Origin: Solirubrobacterales bacterium
Lineage (GTDB): Bacteria; Actinomycetota; Thermoleophilia; Solirubrobacterales; 70-9
Direction: 5' to 3'
DNA length: 64,000 nucleotides
Assembly: GCA_009691195.1 (NCBI GenBank)
Contig: SHVA01000005.1
Span: 1 to 64,000, forward strand
A model generated the notes under the pieces. That model was given only the letters and a program-made list of their open reading frames with translations. It was not told where the DNA came from and did no database searches. Position 1 is the stretch's first letter, and each line of letters starts with the position of its first letter. This document shows, in pieces, positions 47,509 through 58,659 of the stretch. A program made the position numbers and the translations under genes.

Positions 47509-47976
47509 ATGGAGATGCACGAGCTGGTCCGGCGCCAGAGCCTGCCCGGAGCCCCCGAGGAGGTCTTCCCCTTCTTCGCCGACGCGCGCAACCTGGAGGC
47601 GATAACGCCGCCCTGGCTGCGCTTCCGGGTCCTCGAAGCTCCCGAAGCGGTCGGCCGGGGGGCGCTGATCCGGTATCGGCTGCGGCTGCACGGGGTGCCC
47701 GTTCGCTGGTTGACCAGGATCGAGGAGTGGCGCCCCAGCCGCCGCTTCTGCGACCTGCAGCTCCGAGGCCCCTACCGCTACTGGCGACACGTGCATGAGT
47801 TCGAGCCCGACGGGAACGGCGGCACGCTGATGACCGACACGGTTCGCTACGCGATGCGCGCCGGCAAGCTCGGGGAGCTGGCCCACCGCTCATTCGTCGA
47901 ACGGGACCTCGAGCGCATCTTCGACCACCGCCGCGAGCAGATCAGCCGGAGCCTGGGCGCCGCGCCAACCCCGTGA
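47509..47976 (+). CDS. SRPBCC-family (START-like) protein
   Basis: A 155-residue single-domain protein. LVRRQSLPGAPEEVFPFFADARNLEAITP is the classic N-terminal strand and helix pair of SRPBCC proteins; RYRLRLHGVPVRWLTRIEEW and YRYWRHVHEFEPDGNGGTLM continue the sheet around a hydrophobic pocket. These bind lipids, polyketides or similar ligands; no catalytic residues are clear. Start ATG 47509. It converges on the methyltransferase gene with a 35-base overlap. Confidence 0.8.
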   Translation: MEMHELVRRQSLPGAPEEVFPFFADARNLEAITPPWLRFRVLEAPEAVGRGALIRYRLRLHGVPVRWLTRIEEWRPSRRFCDLQLRGPYRYWRHVHEFEPDGNGGTLMTDTVRYAMRAGKLGELAHRSFVERDLERIFDHRREQISRSLGAAPTP

Positions 47977-48577
47977 TCGCGGGCCGGATCAGCGGCAACC
48001 CGCCCGGGATCCGGTCGCGCTCGAGGCGCTCCACCCAGAAGCCGCCGCCCGCTATCGCCTGCTCGGTCGCGCGGTTGGGGTGGCAGCCGCCGGCGACCCA
48101 GCCCCATGGGCCCTCCATCAGATCCTGCATCCGTGCCAGCCCGGGCCGGAGCGAGCGGACGTGCTCGAGGAACAGAAGCACTCCCCCGGGCGCCAGCACC
48201 CGCCGCGCCTCCGCGACCGCGGTGGCGGGGTCCGCGACGGTGCAGAGCACCAGCGTGGAGACCACCGTGTCGAAGCAGCCGTCGTCGAAGGGCAGGTCCT
48301 CGGCCGGGGCGGCGATCACCTCGACCGGCACCGGCGGAGGCGCGTCCTCGACCCGAGCGCGCAACCGCTTGGCCATGTGGGGATCGGGCTCTGCGAGGAC
48401 GAGCTCGGAGACAGCCGACGGGTAGTGGACGAGGTTGAGGCCCGTCCCAGCCCCCAGCTCGAGCGTCCGGCCGCGGGCATCTGCCAGCAGGGATCGCCGC
48501 ATCTCGGCGAGGCCGGCCCTCTCCACGCCCTTGAGTGCGCGGTCATACATCGCCGCAAAGACCGGATGTTCAGGCAC
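47942..48577 (-). CDS. Class I SAM-dependent methyltransferase
   Basis: A 211-residue UbiE-like methyltransferase. TLELGAGTGLNLVHYP is motif I, LAEPDPHMAKRL the acidic SAM-ribose site, FDTVVSTLVLCTVADP motif IV, and LAPGGVLLFLEHVR motif VI. It methylates an unknown small molecule. I start at GTG 48577 (VPEHPVFAAMYDRAL), since an upstream extension reads over the divergent GYD gene; no strong ribosome binding site is seen. Confidence 0.82.
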   Translation of the reverse strand: MPEHPVFAAMYDRALKGVERAGLAEMRRSLLADARGRTLELGAGTGLNLVHYPSAVSELVLAEPDPHMAKRLRARVEDAPPPVPVEVIAAPAEDLPFDDGCFDTVVSTLVLCTVADPATAVAEARRVLAPGGVLLFLEHVRSLRPGLARMQDLMEGPWGWVAGGCHPNRATEQAIAGGGFWVERLERDRIPGGLPLIRPAITGLARRPGSG

Positions 48578-48683
48578 GCCGCCATCATTTCGCGACCCAC
48601 GGACGCCCAGACGAGATTGCAGATGGGCGCGCAACGTGAAAGAAAGGGGCTGCGAGCGAAAACCGCGGAGAGAGGAGAGACCC

Positions 48684-48965
48684 ATGCCCACCTACGTAAT
48701 GCTCACGAACCTGACCAGCGACGGCGTCCAGACGCTGAAGAACAACCCGAACCGGGTGCAGGAGGTCAACAAGGAGGTCGAGCAGCTGGGGGCCAAGGTG
48801 CTCGAGCAGTGGGCAACTCTCGGCCAGTACGACTTCATCACCGTGATCGAGGCTCCCGACGACAAGACGATGACCAAGGTCTCGGTTGAGATGGGCTCAC
48901 GGGGCACGATGAGCAGCCAGACGCTGCCCGCAATCCCGTCCGCCGAGCTGGCGAGCACCCTCTGA
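48684..48965 (+). CDS. GYD-domain protein
   Basis: A 93-residue protein starting at ATG 48684 with AGAGGAGAG upstream. [35 protein letters not shown] and the terminal strand pattern match GYD domains, small ferredoxin-like alpha/beta proteins of unknown function, common in actinobacteria. The stop is 4 bases before purD. Confidence 0.8.
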   Translation: MPTYVMLTNLTSDGVQTLKNNPNRVQEVNKEVEQLGAKVLEQWATLGQYDFITVIEAPDDKTMTKVSVEMGSRGTMSSQTLPAIPSAELASTL

Positions 48966-48969
48966 CCAC

Positions 48970-50253
48970 GTGAAGGTCCTGATCGTAGGCGGGGGTGGGC
49001 GCGAGCACGCGATCGTGCGTTCGCTTGCGCGCTCGCCCCGGGCGCCCGAGCTGCTTTGCACACCGGGTAACGCGGGGATCGCCGCGGACGCCACCTGCCT
49101 CGAGGTCGCCGCGGAGGACGTCGCCGGCGTCGTCGCGGCGTGCGGCAAGCACGAGGTCGACCTCGCCGTGGTCGGCCCCGAGGCGCCGCTGGTCGAGGGC
49201 CTGGTGGACGTTCTCGAGGCCGAGGGGGTGGCGGCCTTCGGGCCCAGCCGGGAGGCGGCCCGGCTCGAGGGCTCCAAGCTCCACTCCAAGGAGCTGATGG
49301 CCGAGGCCGGTGTCCCGACGGCATCGCACGCCGTCCTGCGCTCACGCGGGGAGGCACTCGAGCACGTCGCCCGCTCGCCCTACCCGGCGGTGCTCAAGGC
49401 TGACGGCCTGGCGGCGGGGAAGGGAGTGATCATCTGCGAGAGCGAGGCCGACGCGCGCGAGGCGATCGAGGTCTTCTTCGTCGAGCGCCGCTTCGGGCCG
49501 ACCGAGGTCTTGCTGGAGGAGTTCCTCGTCGGCGAGGAGCTGTCGCTGCTCGCGCTCTGCGACGGGGAGAACGTCCTCCCCCTCGCGCCCGCTCAGGACT
49601 ACAAGCGGATCGGCGACGGGGACGAGGGCCCCAACACCGGCGGGATGGGCAGCTATTCGCCGGTCCCGGGGTTCGAAGCCGACGAGGTCGAGCGCTTCGC
49701 TGACGAGGTCCATCGCCCGATCGTGGCGGCGATGAAGCGCCGGGGGACACCGTTTCACGGAGTCCTCTACGCGGGCCTGATGCTGACCGCCGACGGGCCG
49801 AGGGTGCTCGAGTTCAACTGCCGCTTCGGTGATCCCGAAACCCAGGCCGTCCTGCCTCGCACGCGGACCGACCTGCTCGACCTCTGCCTCGCCTCGCGCG
49901 AGCCGGGAGGCCTCTCCGGCGCCGGCGCCGACTTCTCCGAGGACTGGGCCGTGAGCGTCGTGCTCGCCTCCGGTGGCTACCCGCTGACGTCCTCGAAGGG
50001 GGACGTGATCTCGGGTCTCGAGGAAGCGGCCGCGGTCGAGGGCGTCGAGATCACCCACGCCGGCACCGCGCTGAACGGGAGCGGCGAGGTGATCACCGCC
50101 GGCGGCCGAGTCCTCAACGTGACCGGGCTCGGCCCCACCCCCGCCGAGGCCCGCGATCGCGCCTACGATGCGGCCGACCGTATTCACTTCGACGGGGCGC
50201 AGATGCGAACCGACATCGCGGAGCGGGCGGTCGATAGGGCCGCCGCTCGCTGA
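48970..50253 (+). CDS. purD: Phosphoribosylamine-glycine ligase (GARS)
   Basis: A 427-residue ATP-grasp enzyme for purine step 2. [37 protein letters not shown] (ATP lid), [13 protein letters not shown] and [14 protein letters not shown] are signature segments. The start is GTG 48970. It begins the purine gene run and is followed after 28 bases by purE. Confidence 0.95.
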   Translation: MKVLIVGGGGREHAIVRSLARSPRAPELLCTPGNAGIAADATCLEVAAEDVAGVVAACGKHEVDLAVVGPEAPLVEGLVDVLEAEGVAAFGPSREAARLEGSKLHSKELMAEAGVPTASHAVLRSRGEALEHVARSPYPAVLKADGLAAGKGVIICESEADAREAIEVFFVERRFGPTEVLLEEFLVGEELSLLALCDGENVLPLAPAQDYKRIGDGDEGPNTGGMGSYSPVPGFEADEVERFADEVHRPIVAAMKRRGTPFHGVLYAGLMLTADGPRVLEFNCRFGDPETQAVLPRTRTDLLDLCLASREPGGLSGAGADFSEDWAVSVVLASGGYPLTSSKGDVISGLEEAAAVEGVEITHAGTALNGSGEVITAGGRVLNVTGLGPTPAEARDRAYDAADRIHFDGAQMRTDIAERAVDRAAAR

Positions 50254-50281
50254 CCAGGCCAAACCGAAGCGGAAGGAAGAG

Positions 50282-50776
50282 ATGGAGACGACTGACCCCG
50301 ACGAGACGACACCCGACGCGGAGCTCGCACTGGCTTCGATGCCCGCCGTCGAGGAGGCCTTCGAGGAGATCGAGGTTGACGAGCCCCACGTCGGGATCAT
50401 CATGGGCTCCAAGAACGACAAGCCCAAGCTGCAGCCGGCAGGGGCCGCTCTCGAGCAGGCAGGGATCCGCTACGAGGTCCGGGTGCTCAGCGCCCACCGC
50501 GCTCCGGACGCTACGAGGGACTACTGCGTCAACGCTCGGATGCGCGGCCTCAGGGTGATCATCGCCGGAGCGGGGATGTCCGCCGCGCTGCCCGGCTTCG
50601 CGGCGGCCCACACCGACCTTCCCGTCATCGGCGTCCCGATCTCCGGAAAGAACCTCGGCGGCCTCGATGCCCTGCTGTCGGCGGTGCAGATGCCGCCGGG
50701 CGTGCCTGTGGCCTGCGTGGCGGTAGATGGAGCCAAGAACGCAGGCTTGCTCGCAGTGCGGATCATCAACGCCTAG
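50282..50776 (+). CDS. purE: N5-CAIR mutase (PurE), divergent active site
   Basis: A 164-residue enzyme; ATG 50282 has GGAAGGAAG upstream. An acidic N-terminal extension of about 35 residues precedes the fold. GSKNDKPKL keeps the Ser and Asp of G-S-x-S-D; LSAHRAPD, VPISGKNLGGLDALLS and VQMPPGVP are standard. AGAGMSAALPGF replaces the usual AGGAAHLPG, so the His there is Ala. It converts N5-CAIR to CAIR; no PurK is in the window. Confidence 0.88.
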   Translation: METTDPDETTPDAELALASMPAVEEAFEEIEVDEPHVGIIMGSKNDKPKLQPAGAALEQAGIRYEVRVLSAHRAPDATRDYCVNARMRGLRVIIAGAGMSAALPGFAAAHTDLPVIGVPISGKNLGGLDALLSAVQMPPGVPVACVAVDGAKNAGLLAVRIINA

Positions 50777-50806
50777 CCCCGCGCGGCCGCCCGTCAAAAT
50801 AGTCAG

Positions 50807-52090
50807 ATGATCGATCGGTACACACGCGAGCAGATCGGCGCCGTCTGGGCGGCGGAGCGCCGCTTCGACGCCTGGCTCCAGGTCGAGTTGGCGGCGACCG
50901 ACGCGCTCGCAGCCGAGGGAATCGTGCCGGCCGATGACGCAAGGGCGATCCGGGAGTCCGCGTCGTTCACCGTCGAGGCGGTCCAGGAGCGCGAGCGGAC
51001 AACGGGACATGACGTCGCCGCCTTTGTGGACGTCGTCGCGGCGTCGGTGGGAGAGCCGGGGCGCTGGCTCCACTACGGGCTCACCTCCTCCGACGTCCTC
51101 GACACGGCGACCGGTGTGCAAATGCTGGAGGCGGGCGAGATCGTCTGCGAGGGGGCCCGCGCCTTCCGGGACGCCCTGGTCGCCAAGGCTCGCGAGCACG
51201 CCGAGACCCTCTGCGTCGGACGCACACACGGCGTCCACGCCGAGCCCACGACCTTCGGACTGAAGCTCGCCGGCTTCGCCTTCGAGGCCGACCGCAACCT
51301 CAAGCGCCTCGAGGGCGCCTTCGACCAGGCTGCCTTCGGCAAGCTCTCCGGGGCGGTCGGCACCTACGCCTCGCTGCCCCCGTCGGTGGAGGAGCGGGTG
51401 ATGGCGACGCTTGGCCTGCATGCCGAGGATGTCTCAACCCAGGTGGTGCCGCGCGATCGCCACGCGGTCGTGCTGGCGAGGATCGCAATCGCCGGCGGGG
51501 GCCTCGAGCGGTTCGCGACGGAGATCCGGAACCTGCAGCGCACCGAGGTCCGCGAGGTCGAGGAGCCGTTCGGCTCGGGCCAGAAGGGCTCCTCGGCGAT
51601 GCCCCACAAACGCAACCCGATACTGACCGAGCGGATCACCGGCCTCGCGCGCGTGCTTCGCGGCTACGCGCAGGTGGGGTTGGAGAACGTCGCCCTCTGG
51701 CACGAGCGAGACATCTCCCACTCGGGCGCCGAGCGCGTGGTCCTGCCCGACTCCACCATCACGATCGACTACATGCAGCACCTGGCGGTCCGCGTGGTCG
51801 AGGGCATGAACGTCCGTGAGGACCAGATGAAGGCGAACCTCGAGCTGACCCATGGCGCCCTCTTCAGCCAGCGGGCCCTGACGGCCCTGGTCGATGGGGG
51901 CATGAGCCGCGACGACGCCTACCGCCTCGTCCAGGAGAGCGCCCAGCGGGCGTGGGACGAGGGGATCGAATTCCGGGAGCTGATCGGCAAGGCCGCGCCG
52001 GAGCTGGACCTCGACGCCGTCTTCGACTACGGCGCCTACCTGAAGCACGTGCCCGAGGTGCTCGCGCGCCTCGACGAGCTGGACGCCTAG
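50807..52090 (+). CDS. purB: Adenylosuccinate lyase
   Basis: A 427-residue fumarase/aspartase-superfamily enzyme with the signature GSSAMPHKRNP and the catalytic His in GRTHGVHAEP; TTGHDVAAFV is the N-terminal active-site segment. It acts twice in purine synthesis (SAICAR to AICAR and adenylosuccinate to AMP). Start ATG 50807. It follows purE by 30 bases. Confidence 0.96.
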   Translation: MIDRYTREQIGAVWAAERRFDAWLQVELAATDALAAEGIVPADDARAIRESASFTVEAVQERERTTGHDVAAFVDVVAASVGEPGRWLHYGLTSSDVLDTATGVQMLEAGEIVCEGARAFRDALVAKAREHAETLCVGRTHGVHAEPTTFGLKLAGFAFEADRNLKRLEGAFDQAAFGKLSGAVGTYASLPPSVEERVMATLGLHAEDVSTQVVPRDRHAVVLARIAIAGGGLERFATEIRNLQRTEVREVEEPFGSGQKGSSAMPHKRNPILTERITGLARVLRGYAQVGLENVALWHERDISHSGAERVVLPDSTITIDYMQHLAVRVVEGMNVREDQMKANLELTHGALFSQRALTALVDGGMSRDDAYRLVQESAQRAWDEGIEFRELIGKAAPELDLDAVFDYGAYLKHVPEVLARLDELDA

Positions 52091-52113
52091 CGCGCGCCAC
52101 GGAGGTTGCGCCG

Positions 52114-52428
52114 GTGCCGCCGATGGAGGATGCTCGTCGCGTGGTCCTCTACACCTGTGGTCAGCGCAAGCACGCGGCCAGCCTCGGACATCCCTGCGGC
52201 CGCGCCGCAAAGGCGCTCGACGAAGCCGGCTACGAGTACGAGCTCAAGGTCGTCGGCGGCTACCGGCTAATGCCCTGGACCTGGGCGAGCCGCTCACGCG
52301 AGCGTGCCAAGGTCGAGGAGCTGAGCGGCCAGAAGCAGGTCCCGATCCTGCTGCTCGACGATGGTTCGGTGATGTCCGGCTCAGGAACGATCGCCGGCTG
52401 GGCTCGCGAGAACCCCCACGCGAGGTAG
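52114..52428 (+). CDS. Glutaredoxin-like / GST N-terminal-type protein
   Basis: A 104-residue thioredoxin-fold protein. VVLYTCGQRKHAASLGHPCGRAAKALDEAG shows the first strand, a Cys and the following helix; [22 protein letters not shown] carries the cis-Pro and the SGS glutathione-site pattern. The usual CPxC is replaced by a single Cys (TCGQRKH) with a second ten residues on. I use GTG 52114 because GGAGG is at 52101-52105; ATG 52123 is possible. The last 48 bases overlap the convergent P450. Confidence 0.78.
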   Translation: MPPMEDARRVVLYTCGQRKHAASLGHPCGRAAKALDEAGYEYELKVVGGYRLMPWTWASRSRERAKVEELSGQKQVPILLLDDGSVMSGSGTIAGWARENPHAR

Positions 52429-53730
52429 CGTCGCCGTCTCGGCGATCGCGGGGGTGCCGGCCTTGGGTGAGAAGGTGACGTTGCGGCGGACGATCCGCTC
52501 CGGGCGATCGCTTGCGGGTGAGAGCCGGACCTGAGCAAGGATCCGCTCGATCACGATCCTCATCTCGAACTGGGCGAAGGCGGCGCCGAGGCAGCGCCGG
52601 ACCCCGCCGCCGAAGGGAACCCAGGAGTAGGGCTCGGGGCCGCCCTCGAGGAAGCGCTCGGGCCTGAACCGCTGCGGCTCGGGATAGAGCGACTCCTGCA
52701 TGTGCAGCAGGTAGATGGAGAGCAGGACGTCGGTGCCGGCGGGCAGGGTCCACTCGCCGATCTGCGTCTCCTTGCCGAGGCGGCGGCCGACCTGGGGGAC
52801 GACGGGCCTGACCCGAAGCGCCTCCTGGGCGACGGCGTCAACGTATTCGTGGCCCTCGTCGTCCCCGAGCCGGGCTCGCAGGCTCTCCATCACCTCCGGG
52901 TTGCGGAAGAGCAGGTCGAAGGTCCAGGCGAGCCCGGTCGCGGTCGTCTCGTGGCCGGCGAGCAGCAGGGTCATCAGCTGGTCGCGGATATCCGAGTCGT
53001 CCATGGCGCTGCCGTCCTCGAAGCGGGCGGCGACCAACAGGGAGAGGATGTCCTCGCGGGAATCGAGCGCGGGGTCGGCTCGCCGCTCGCCGATCTCAGT
53101 TGCGAGCGCGGCATGGGTGCGGTCGATCAGCTTCTGGAAGGAGCGGTAGGGGCCGGCGCGCCCGAGCTGGCGCGTGAACAGCCCGAACGCCATCATCCGG
53201 GTCGAGGCGGTCATTCGCAGCACCCGGCGCAGGAGCTCGCGGAGCTCCTCGCGCCGCGGGCCCTCCTCGACCCCGAAGACGGCCGAGAGGATCACCTCGA
53301 GGGTCAGCGACTGGAAGCGGGGGTGCAGCTTGAAGGGGCGGCCGCGGGGCCAGGAGGCGACCTCGCGGTCGGTGAGCTCGGCGATCAGCGTCTCGTACGC
53401 ACGCATCCGCTCGCCGTGGAAGGGCGGGAGCATCAGCCGGCGGTGGGCGAGGTGCTCGGCTCCCTCCAGCAGCAGGACCGAGCGTGGTCCCATCACGGGC
53501 TCGAGCACTAAGGTGCGCCCGGGCGCCATGGTGTTGTCGCGGTCCTGGCCGAAGATCGCCCGGGCTGCGCCGGGGTCGCCCGTGATCACCATCTCGGGGA
53601 TGCGCGCGATGCGCAGAGTGAACGAGTCGCCGTAGCGCCGCTGGCAGGACTCGAACAGCTGCAGCGGCCGGGAGATCCAGCGCGCCGTCTGCACCACCCT
53701 CGGTGCACGCGGTCCGGGCGGCAGGGGCAT
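52381..53730 (-). CDS. Cytochrome P450
   Basis: A 449-residue P450. The I-helix has [10 protein letters not shown], the K-helix EALRVRP (ExxR), and the haem loop [10 protein letters not shown] with the Cys ligand (pattern FxxGxRxCxG). [15 protein letters not shown] precedes it. No membrane helix is evident, so it is a soluble bacterial type; no redox partner is next to it. Substrate is unknown. It lies within a non-purine insertion in the pur run. Confidence 0.93.
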   Translation of the reverse strand: MPLPPGPRAPRVVQTARWISRPLQLFESCQRRYGDSFTLRIARIPEMVITGDPGAARAIFGQDRDNTMAPGRTLVLEPVMGPRSVLLLEGAEHLAHRRLMLPPFHGERMRAYETLIAELTDREVASWPRGRPFKLHPRFQSLTLEVILSAVFGVEEGPRREELRELLRRVLRMTASTRMMAFGLFTRQLGRAGPYRSFQKLIDRTHAALATEIGERRADPALDSREDILSLLVAARFEDGSAMDDSDIRDQLMTLLLAGHETTATGLAWTFDLLFRNPEVMESLRARLGDDEGHEYVDAVAQEALRVRPVVPQVGRRLGKETQIGEWTLPAGTDVLLSIYLLHMQESLYPEPQRFRPERFLEGGPEPYSWVPFGGGVRRCLGAAFAQFEMRIVIERILAQVRLSPASDRPERIVRRNVTFSPKAGTPAIAETATLPRVGVLASPAGDRS

Positions 53731-53753
53731 GGGACGAGGGTACCGCCAGCCCG

Positions 53754-56700
53754 CTACCGGTATTCGGCATCCACGATGCGGCGTTGCTCACCGGTGATGC
53801 CGTAAAAGTCGAAAACGAGATCTCGGCCCGGCTCTCCTTCTCCGAGAGCCGCTTGTGGAGTTCCGCGAGTCGGCCACAGCTCTCCTCATGCTCATGCCCA
53901 AGGCGCTCTCGGAAGGAGCGGGAGCTGGGGTCGATGCTCAGTACCTTGGAGTTCGGACGCAGGACCCCGAGTAGCTCGTCGAGGTCAAGCGAGCCAGGGC
54001 GATCAAGCTTGGTCTTCCCCTTCAGATTCTGGATCGGTGAGCCGATCTCCCCGGCCAACCAATCCAGGAAGCCAGCGTCCTCCGCCTCAATTCTTGAGGC
54101 GAGCCCTCGCAGTTCGACTCCCAGTTCATCCAACTCGTTCACCGTGGAACCTGCCGGCACTCGGATTGGGAGGGGCGCGATGAATTGCTTGTTGGCTGAG
54201 AGGTAGTTCCCGCGAAAGGGCACCGAGAAGAGGCGGAACAGGTAGTCCAAGAGTCGCGAATTGAGAAGCACCGCGAGCGTCGGGACGGAAGGCCCATCCT
54301 CAGCCGCCAAGACTCCGTTGACATCGACATTGTCTAGGTAGACGGACCCGTCGAAGTCGACGCTGGCTCGGAGGCGCGTGCACATCCTGGGCACGCCGAG
54401 CTTCGGCAGGTCATGGTTGCCGAGGCTCTTCGGATATACGTATCCGTACCAGGCGTCGACGTCCATCTTGCCCCCTTCCCTACCCCTCAACGGTTCCTCA
54501 TGCTCACGCAGATAGGCCGCGGTCAGCGGCAGTTCCTCTAACTCCGCGGCGGTGAGCAGTCGCATCTGATCTCCATCGCGGCGGTAGGGAAAGAGGAGAA
54601 GAGCCCTCAGGGGCCGGAACGAATAGCGCTCGACGTCGGTGCCGCTCGCGAGCGAGTGGAGGAGATCGGGCTCCAGCTCGAGCTCCCGATCGGACTGCTT
54701 GGAATAGACGACCCGTCGTCCGTCGCGGATGCCTCGGTCTTCGACGATGTAGACCTTGTCCGCGCTCGTAATCAAGCCCTGAAAGATCTGCTGGGTCACC
54801 TCCGAAAGGGGGGAGGAGTCTCTTCGCGCTGCGTCAAGGATGTTGCGCTCACGGCCGGTTGCGAGCACCCAGGGGCCCGAGCCGAGCTCTTGGGCGGAAT
54901 ATCGATGCACTGGTAGCTCGTCCACGCTCGCGACGAGCGACTCGCCAAGCTGCACCGTGCCATCGTCCTTGCGGTAGGAGAACTGCCCCAGCTCGCTGCG
55001 GCCGGCGATCAGGACGCAGGTGTAGTTGGTCGCTCCGGAGAAGAGCTGCGAGTCGCCGAAGTCGATCAGCTCTTCGACGAGGCCATCCTGCGCAAACCAA
55101 TCCCGGAGTCGCTCCCCGTAGTCCAATTTGAGGAACTTGTTGGGGACGATGAAGCCGAGCCTTCCGCCAGGGCGCAACAGGCTCAAGCCTCTCTCGAGGA
55201 ACGGGATATAGGCGTCAAAGCTGCCGCTAGCCGTTTCATAGTTCGCACGGCAATAGTCGGCTAAGTCCCTGCCAAGTTCCTGGATCCGGATGTACGGTGG
55301 ATTGCCCACGACGGCGTCGAAGCCCCCTTCCGGCAGGAGCTCTCCACGTGGTGAGATGAAGACCTCGGGGAACTCAATCTCCCAGCTGAAAGCCGGCCCC
55401 TGGGACTTGCGGAGCGAGGCAGGGATCGTCTCATCGGCCAGCTCCTCGAGCGGTTCGCGAAGCGCCTCGGCTGAGGCCGCCAGCTCCGCCTTGGCGTGGA
55501 CGTCCTCGGCCGTTTGCGACCGTTTCGAGGTGATCTTGGCGACGCCCGAGAGCAACTTCCCGGCGCGCTCGGCAAGCGTTGCGGCGAACAGGGTCTCTCC
55601 TTCAAGCAGCTCCTCCAGGTCCGCTCCGACGAGGGAGTTCCCGACCCGGAGCCCATCAATGAAAGTCAGCGGCCGGTCGGGCTGCGCAGTCGAGAGCCAC
55701 AGGGCGAGCTTGGCCAGCTCCAACGCAAGGGGGTTGAGGTCCACGCCGTACACGCACCGTTCCGCCACCCTCCGAAGGATCTCCTCGTCCTCGGCGATCC
55801 CGGCACAGCCCGGGTCGGTGGCGGCAGCTAGCGCTATGCGGGAGCTGACCGAGTACCAGGAAGTGGGCGCTCCCGGTCGCGGGATCGAGGACACACAGTC
55901 CGAGATAGCGATCGAGTGCCGCCTCCCCCTCGATCCCGTCCGCCCTGATGGAATCCGAGATCGCTTTCAGGAGCGGATCGAGGGTCCTTTCCACGATCAA
56001 ATCAACGATCTGCTGCGGTGTGAAGTAGGAACCGGAACGGTGACGCAACTCGGCGGTCTGTTCAAGAACGAGGTGGTCCCCTTCAACCCCGAGCCGGTAG
56101 GCGAGCAGGTGCTCGTAGATGGTCCCCAGATCGCGAACTGAGAGGTCCGCATAGTCGACGGTCTCTCCCCCGACGCGAAACAGACGGTCCAATGCTGGCG
56201 CAAGAAGAGCGTCGGAGACGGTTCGGCCCTCGAAGTAGGGGTGTTCGGCGGCGCTGAAGAGACCGCCGTCGTACTCATTGACGTCCAACCCCGGGTCGCC
56301 GCGATCGACGATCCTGAAGAGCGCTCGGAGATCGTTGTAGAGGTTGTCCGACTCCGGCGAGAACTGACGCCCGCGACCGATGTCAGCGGCGAGTTCAACC
56401 TTCAACTTCTGGAGGCTGTAGTCGGCGTAGTGCGGGTTGTCGAGGGGCAGCATCCTCCGCGCTTCAGCATGCAGGCAAAACAACAGGCGATACAGGAAGA
56501 CCAGCGCGCCGCCGAAGGCGAGGTCGAGGTGCTCGCGATCCCGGTCCTCTTGGCCGAGCAGTCCCTGGGCTATCAATGGAACCGCCTCGAACACCTGCTC
56601 CTGCAGGCGCTCTCCGACAGCGACCTGATTCGCCGTGCCTTCGGCCAGAACGCGGTCGAGTAGAGAGAGTCCATCCGCATCGCGACGCATTGCAGCGGCC

Positions 56701-57338
56701 GAAAACAGGACGGCAAACAGCCGGAACTCGTCCTCGGTACCGCCCTCCAGCAGCTCGACCAGGTCCACCTCGTAGTGCGCCCCCTCCACCAGATCCCCCG
56801 CGGCTGAGTACAGCCGCCAATGGCGGCCATTGGTGAGAATCCCCCAGGGTCGACGGGTAATCGTGATGTAGGTGATGATCTGGGCGACCGGGCTCTCCGA
56901 GAGCTCACCGGCCACTCGGGAACGATCCAGCGGCCGGCCGAACCGTTTGGCGTCTGCGACGGCCGCCGCGTGCTCATACCGCGCGAGACCCTCGGAGCCA
57001 GCAGCGGCTTGGCGATCACTCTCCGAGGTGAAGAGCGCGTAGTCAGGCTGGCGGCGCCCGTCGGGCAGAGGCACGTCCGCCTGAACGGTCCATCCGAAGC
57101 CAAGCAGCCTCAGGACCGGCTGGATCCAGCGATCCTCCGTCTGGGCCTCGTTCGCCGTTTCGAGTTCGCTCCGCTCCGCTTCCCACAGTCGGCGCATCTC
57201 CTCGAGTAAGTCACCAACGGGAACTGATCTGAACTCCTCCCAGGCCGGAAGGCGCTCCTCGAGAAAGTGCTGCGGAAACAGGCGCCGATTCTGATGCGCG
57301 CCCACCGCTAACCCCAGCTGTTCGCGTTCGCCGCTCAC
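53754..57338 (-). pseudogene. Type IIG-like restriction-modification enzyme with two frameshifts
   Basis: Starts at GTG 57338 and spans about 1195 codons if restored. The N-terminal region has a nuclease-like core (WTVQADVPLPDGRRQPDYAL, then VADAKRFGRPLD as PD...DAK). GSYFTPQQIVDLIVERTLDP and [13 protein letters not shown] (SAM motif I) start the N6-adenine methyltransferase. At about 55853 one extra base shifts the frame, which resumes with [14 protein letters not shown], then [13 protein letters not shown] (NPPY, motif IV) and a target-recognition region. Near 53816 one base is missing; restored, it ends [19 protein letters not shown] with TAG at 53754-53756. Eco57I-like enzymes have this order. 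It has more A/T than its neighbours by eye and splits the pur genes. Confidence 0.82.
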
Positions 57339-57350
57339 TCGCGGCCGAGT

Positions 57351-57659
57351 CTATGTGCCGTCCGCGAACAGGCTGACTTGGTCTGCTGGAACGTCAGCCG
57401 CGCGTTCAACATGAAGCTGCTCGGGGTCGACGAAAGACGCCACGATCAGGTGCGTACCCGTGACGAAGGACGCAACCAGACCGTCAAACGACTTCAGGCG
57501 AGCGCCTTCGTGCTCCGCCGTGACGAGCCGCGTGAGCTCCACGCGTCGCTCACCAGGCGATGAACTGAACCGCCCTGTGACCATTGACCGCGACTCCTCG
57601 TCGTGGTCAAGATGCCGGAGGCGGATCTCAATCTCAGCGCTTTGTTGACTCTCGCTCAC
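57351..57659 (-). CDS. Hypothetical protein upstream of the R-M gene
   Basis: A 102-residue protein; GTG 57659 with CGGAG upstream is preferred over a start 17 codons earlier (57710). Beta-strand pattern: [56 protein letters not shown]. There is no known motif. It ends 12 bases before the restriction-modification gene and was probably co-transcribed with it, so an accessory role in DNA modification or its control is possible. Confidence 0.5.
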   Translation of the reverse strand: MSESQQSAEIEIRLRHLDHDEESRSMVTGRFSSSPGERRVELTRLVTAEHEGARLKSFDGLVASFVTGTHLIVASFVDPEQLHVERAADVPADQVSLFADGT

Positions 57660-57804
57660 CACTCGTCTCCGACGAAACCAGAGAGGGCGGACGCCCTCCG
57701 TGCAGTCCATGCTCGTAGCGGCGATTCTCTCCCCCTGTGTTTGCCGTTTTTGCGAGGACTGTCAGCTAGAGAGGTCATGGCCCGTTGTTAGCATCGGCCG
57801 CGCG

Positions 57805-58659
57805 ATGACGACGGCGCTTGAAGAGCTCAAACTCCACTCCTCGGGCAAGGTCCGGGAGATGTACGAGCTGCAGGACGATCTGCTGATGGTCGCCTCCGAT
57901 CGGATCTCGGCCTACGACGTGGTGATGCCGAATCCGATCCCCGACAAGGGCAAGGTCCTGACCCAGATGTCGGTCTTCTGGTTCGAGCTGACAGAGGAGC
58001 TGATCCCGAACCACTTCATCTCCCAGGAGGTCCCGCCGGAGGTCGAGGGGCGAGCCCTCCGCGTCCAGAAGCTCGAGATGTATCCGATCGAGTGCGTGGT
58101 CCGGGGCTACCTCTCCGGCTCTGGATGGAAGGAGTACCGGGAGAGCGGCTCGGTCTGCGGGATAGAGCTCCCCGACGGCCTTCGTGAGTCCGAGGAGCTG
58201 CCCGAGCCGATCTTCACGCCGGCGACCAAGGCCGAGCAGGGTGAGCACGACGAGAACATCGACATCGGGCGCGCCGGTGAGATCCTCGGCAGCGGCCCCC
58301 TCGCCGAGGAGCTGGCGCGGGTCTCGATCGAGATCTACAACCGCGCTTCCGAGCACGCGCGCGAGCGCGGGATCATCCTCGCCGACACCAAGTTCGAGTT
58401 CGGGAGCTCGCCGGGAGCCGAGATAGTCCTCGCCGACGAGGTGCTGACGCCAGACTCCTCCCGCTTCTGGCCGGCCGACGACTACGAGGCCGGTCGCTCC
58501 CAGGCGTCCTTCGACAAGCAGTACGTGCGCGACTACCTGGACGAGATCGGCTGGGACCACTCCCCGCCCGCGCCCGAGCTGCCGCAGGAGGTGGTCGAGA
58601 ACACTCGCGCCAAGTACGTCGAGGCGTACGAGCGGATCACCGAGCGCGAGCTCGATTGA
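57805..58659 (+). CDS. purC: SAICAR synthase
   Basis: A 284-residue enzyme joining aspartate to [33 protein letters not shown] is the N-terminal nucleotide-site region, and [22 protein letters not shown] and LADTKFEFG are signature stretches. ATG 57805 is the first start with the family N-terminus. It begins the second part of the pur run and overlaps purS by 4 bases. Confidence 0.95.
   Translation: MTTALEELKLHSSGKVREMYELQDDLLMVASDRISAYDVVMPNPIPDKGKVLTQMSVFWFELTEELIPNHFISQEVPPEVEGRALRVQKLEMYPIECVVRGYLSGSGWKEYRESGSVCGIELPDGLRESEELPEPIFTPATKAEQGEHDENIDIGRAGEILGSGPLAEELARVSIEIYNRASEHARERGIILADTKFEFGSSPGAEIVLADEVLTPDSSRFWPADDYEAGRSQASFDKQYVRDYLDEIGWDHSPPAPELPQEVVENTRAKYVEAYERITERELD

Noticed and set aside
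53096-53753. Extension of the R-M frame into the P450 gene
   Set aside because: After the frameshift near 53816 it reads P450 DNA out of frame; the adjacent frame gives the proper R-M ending at 53754.
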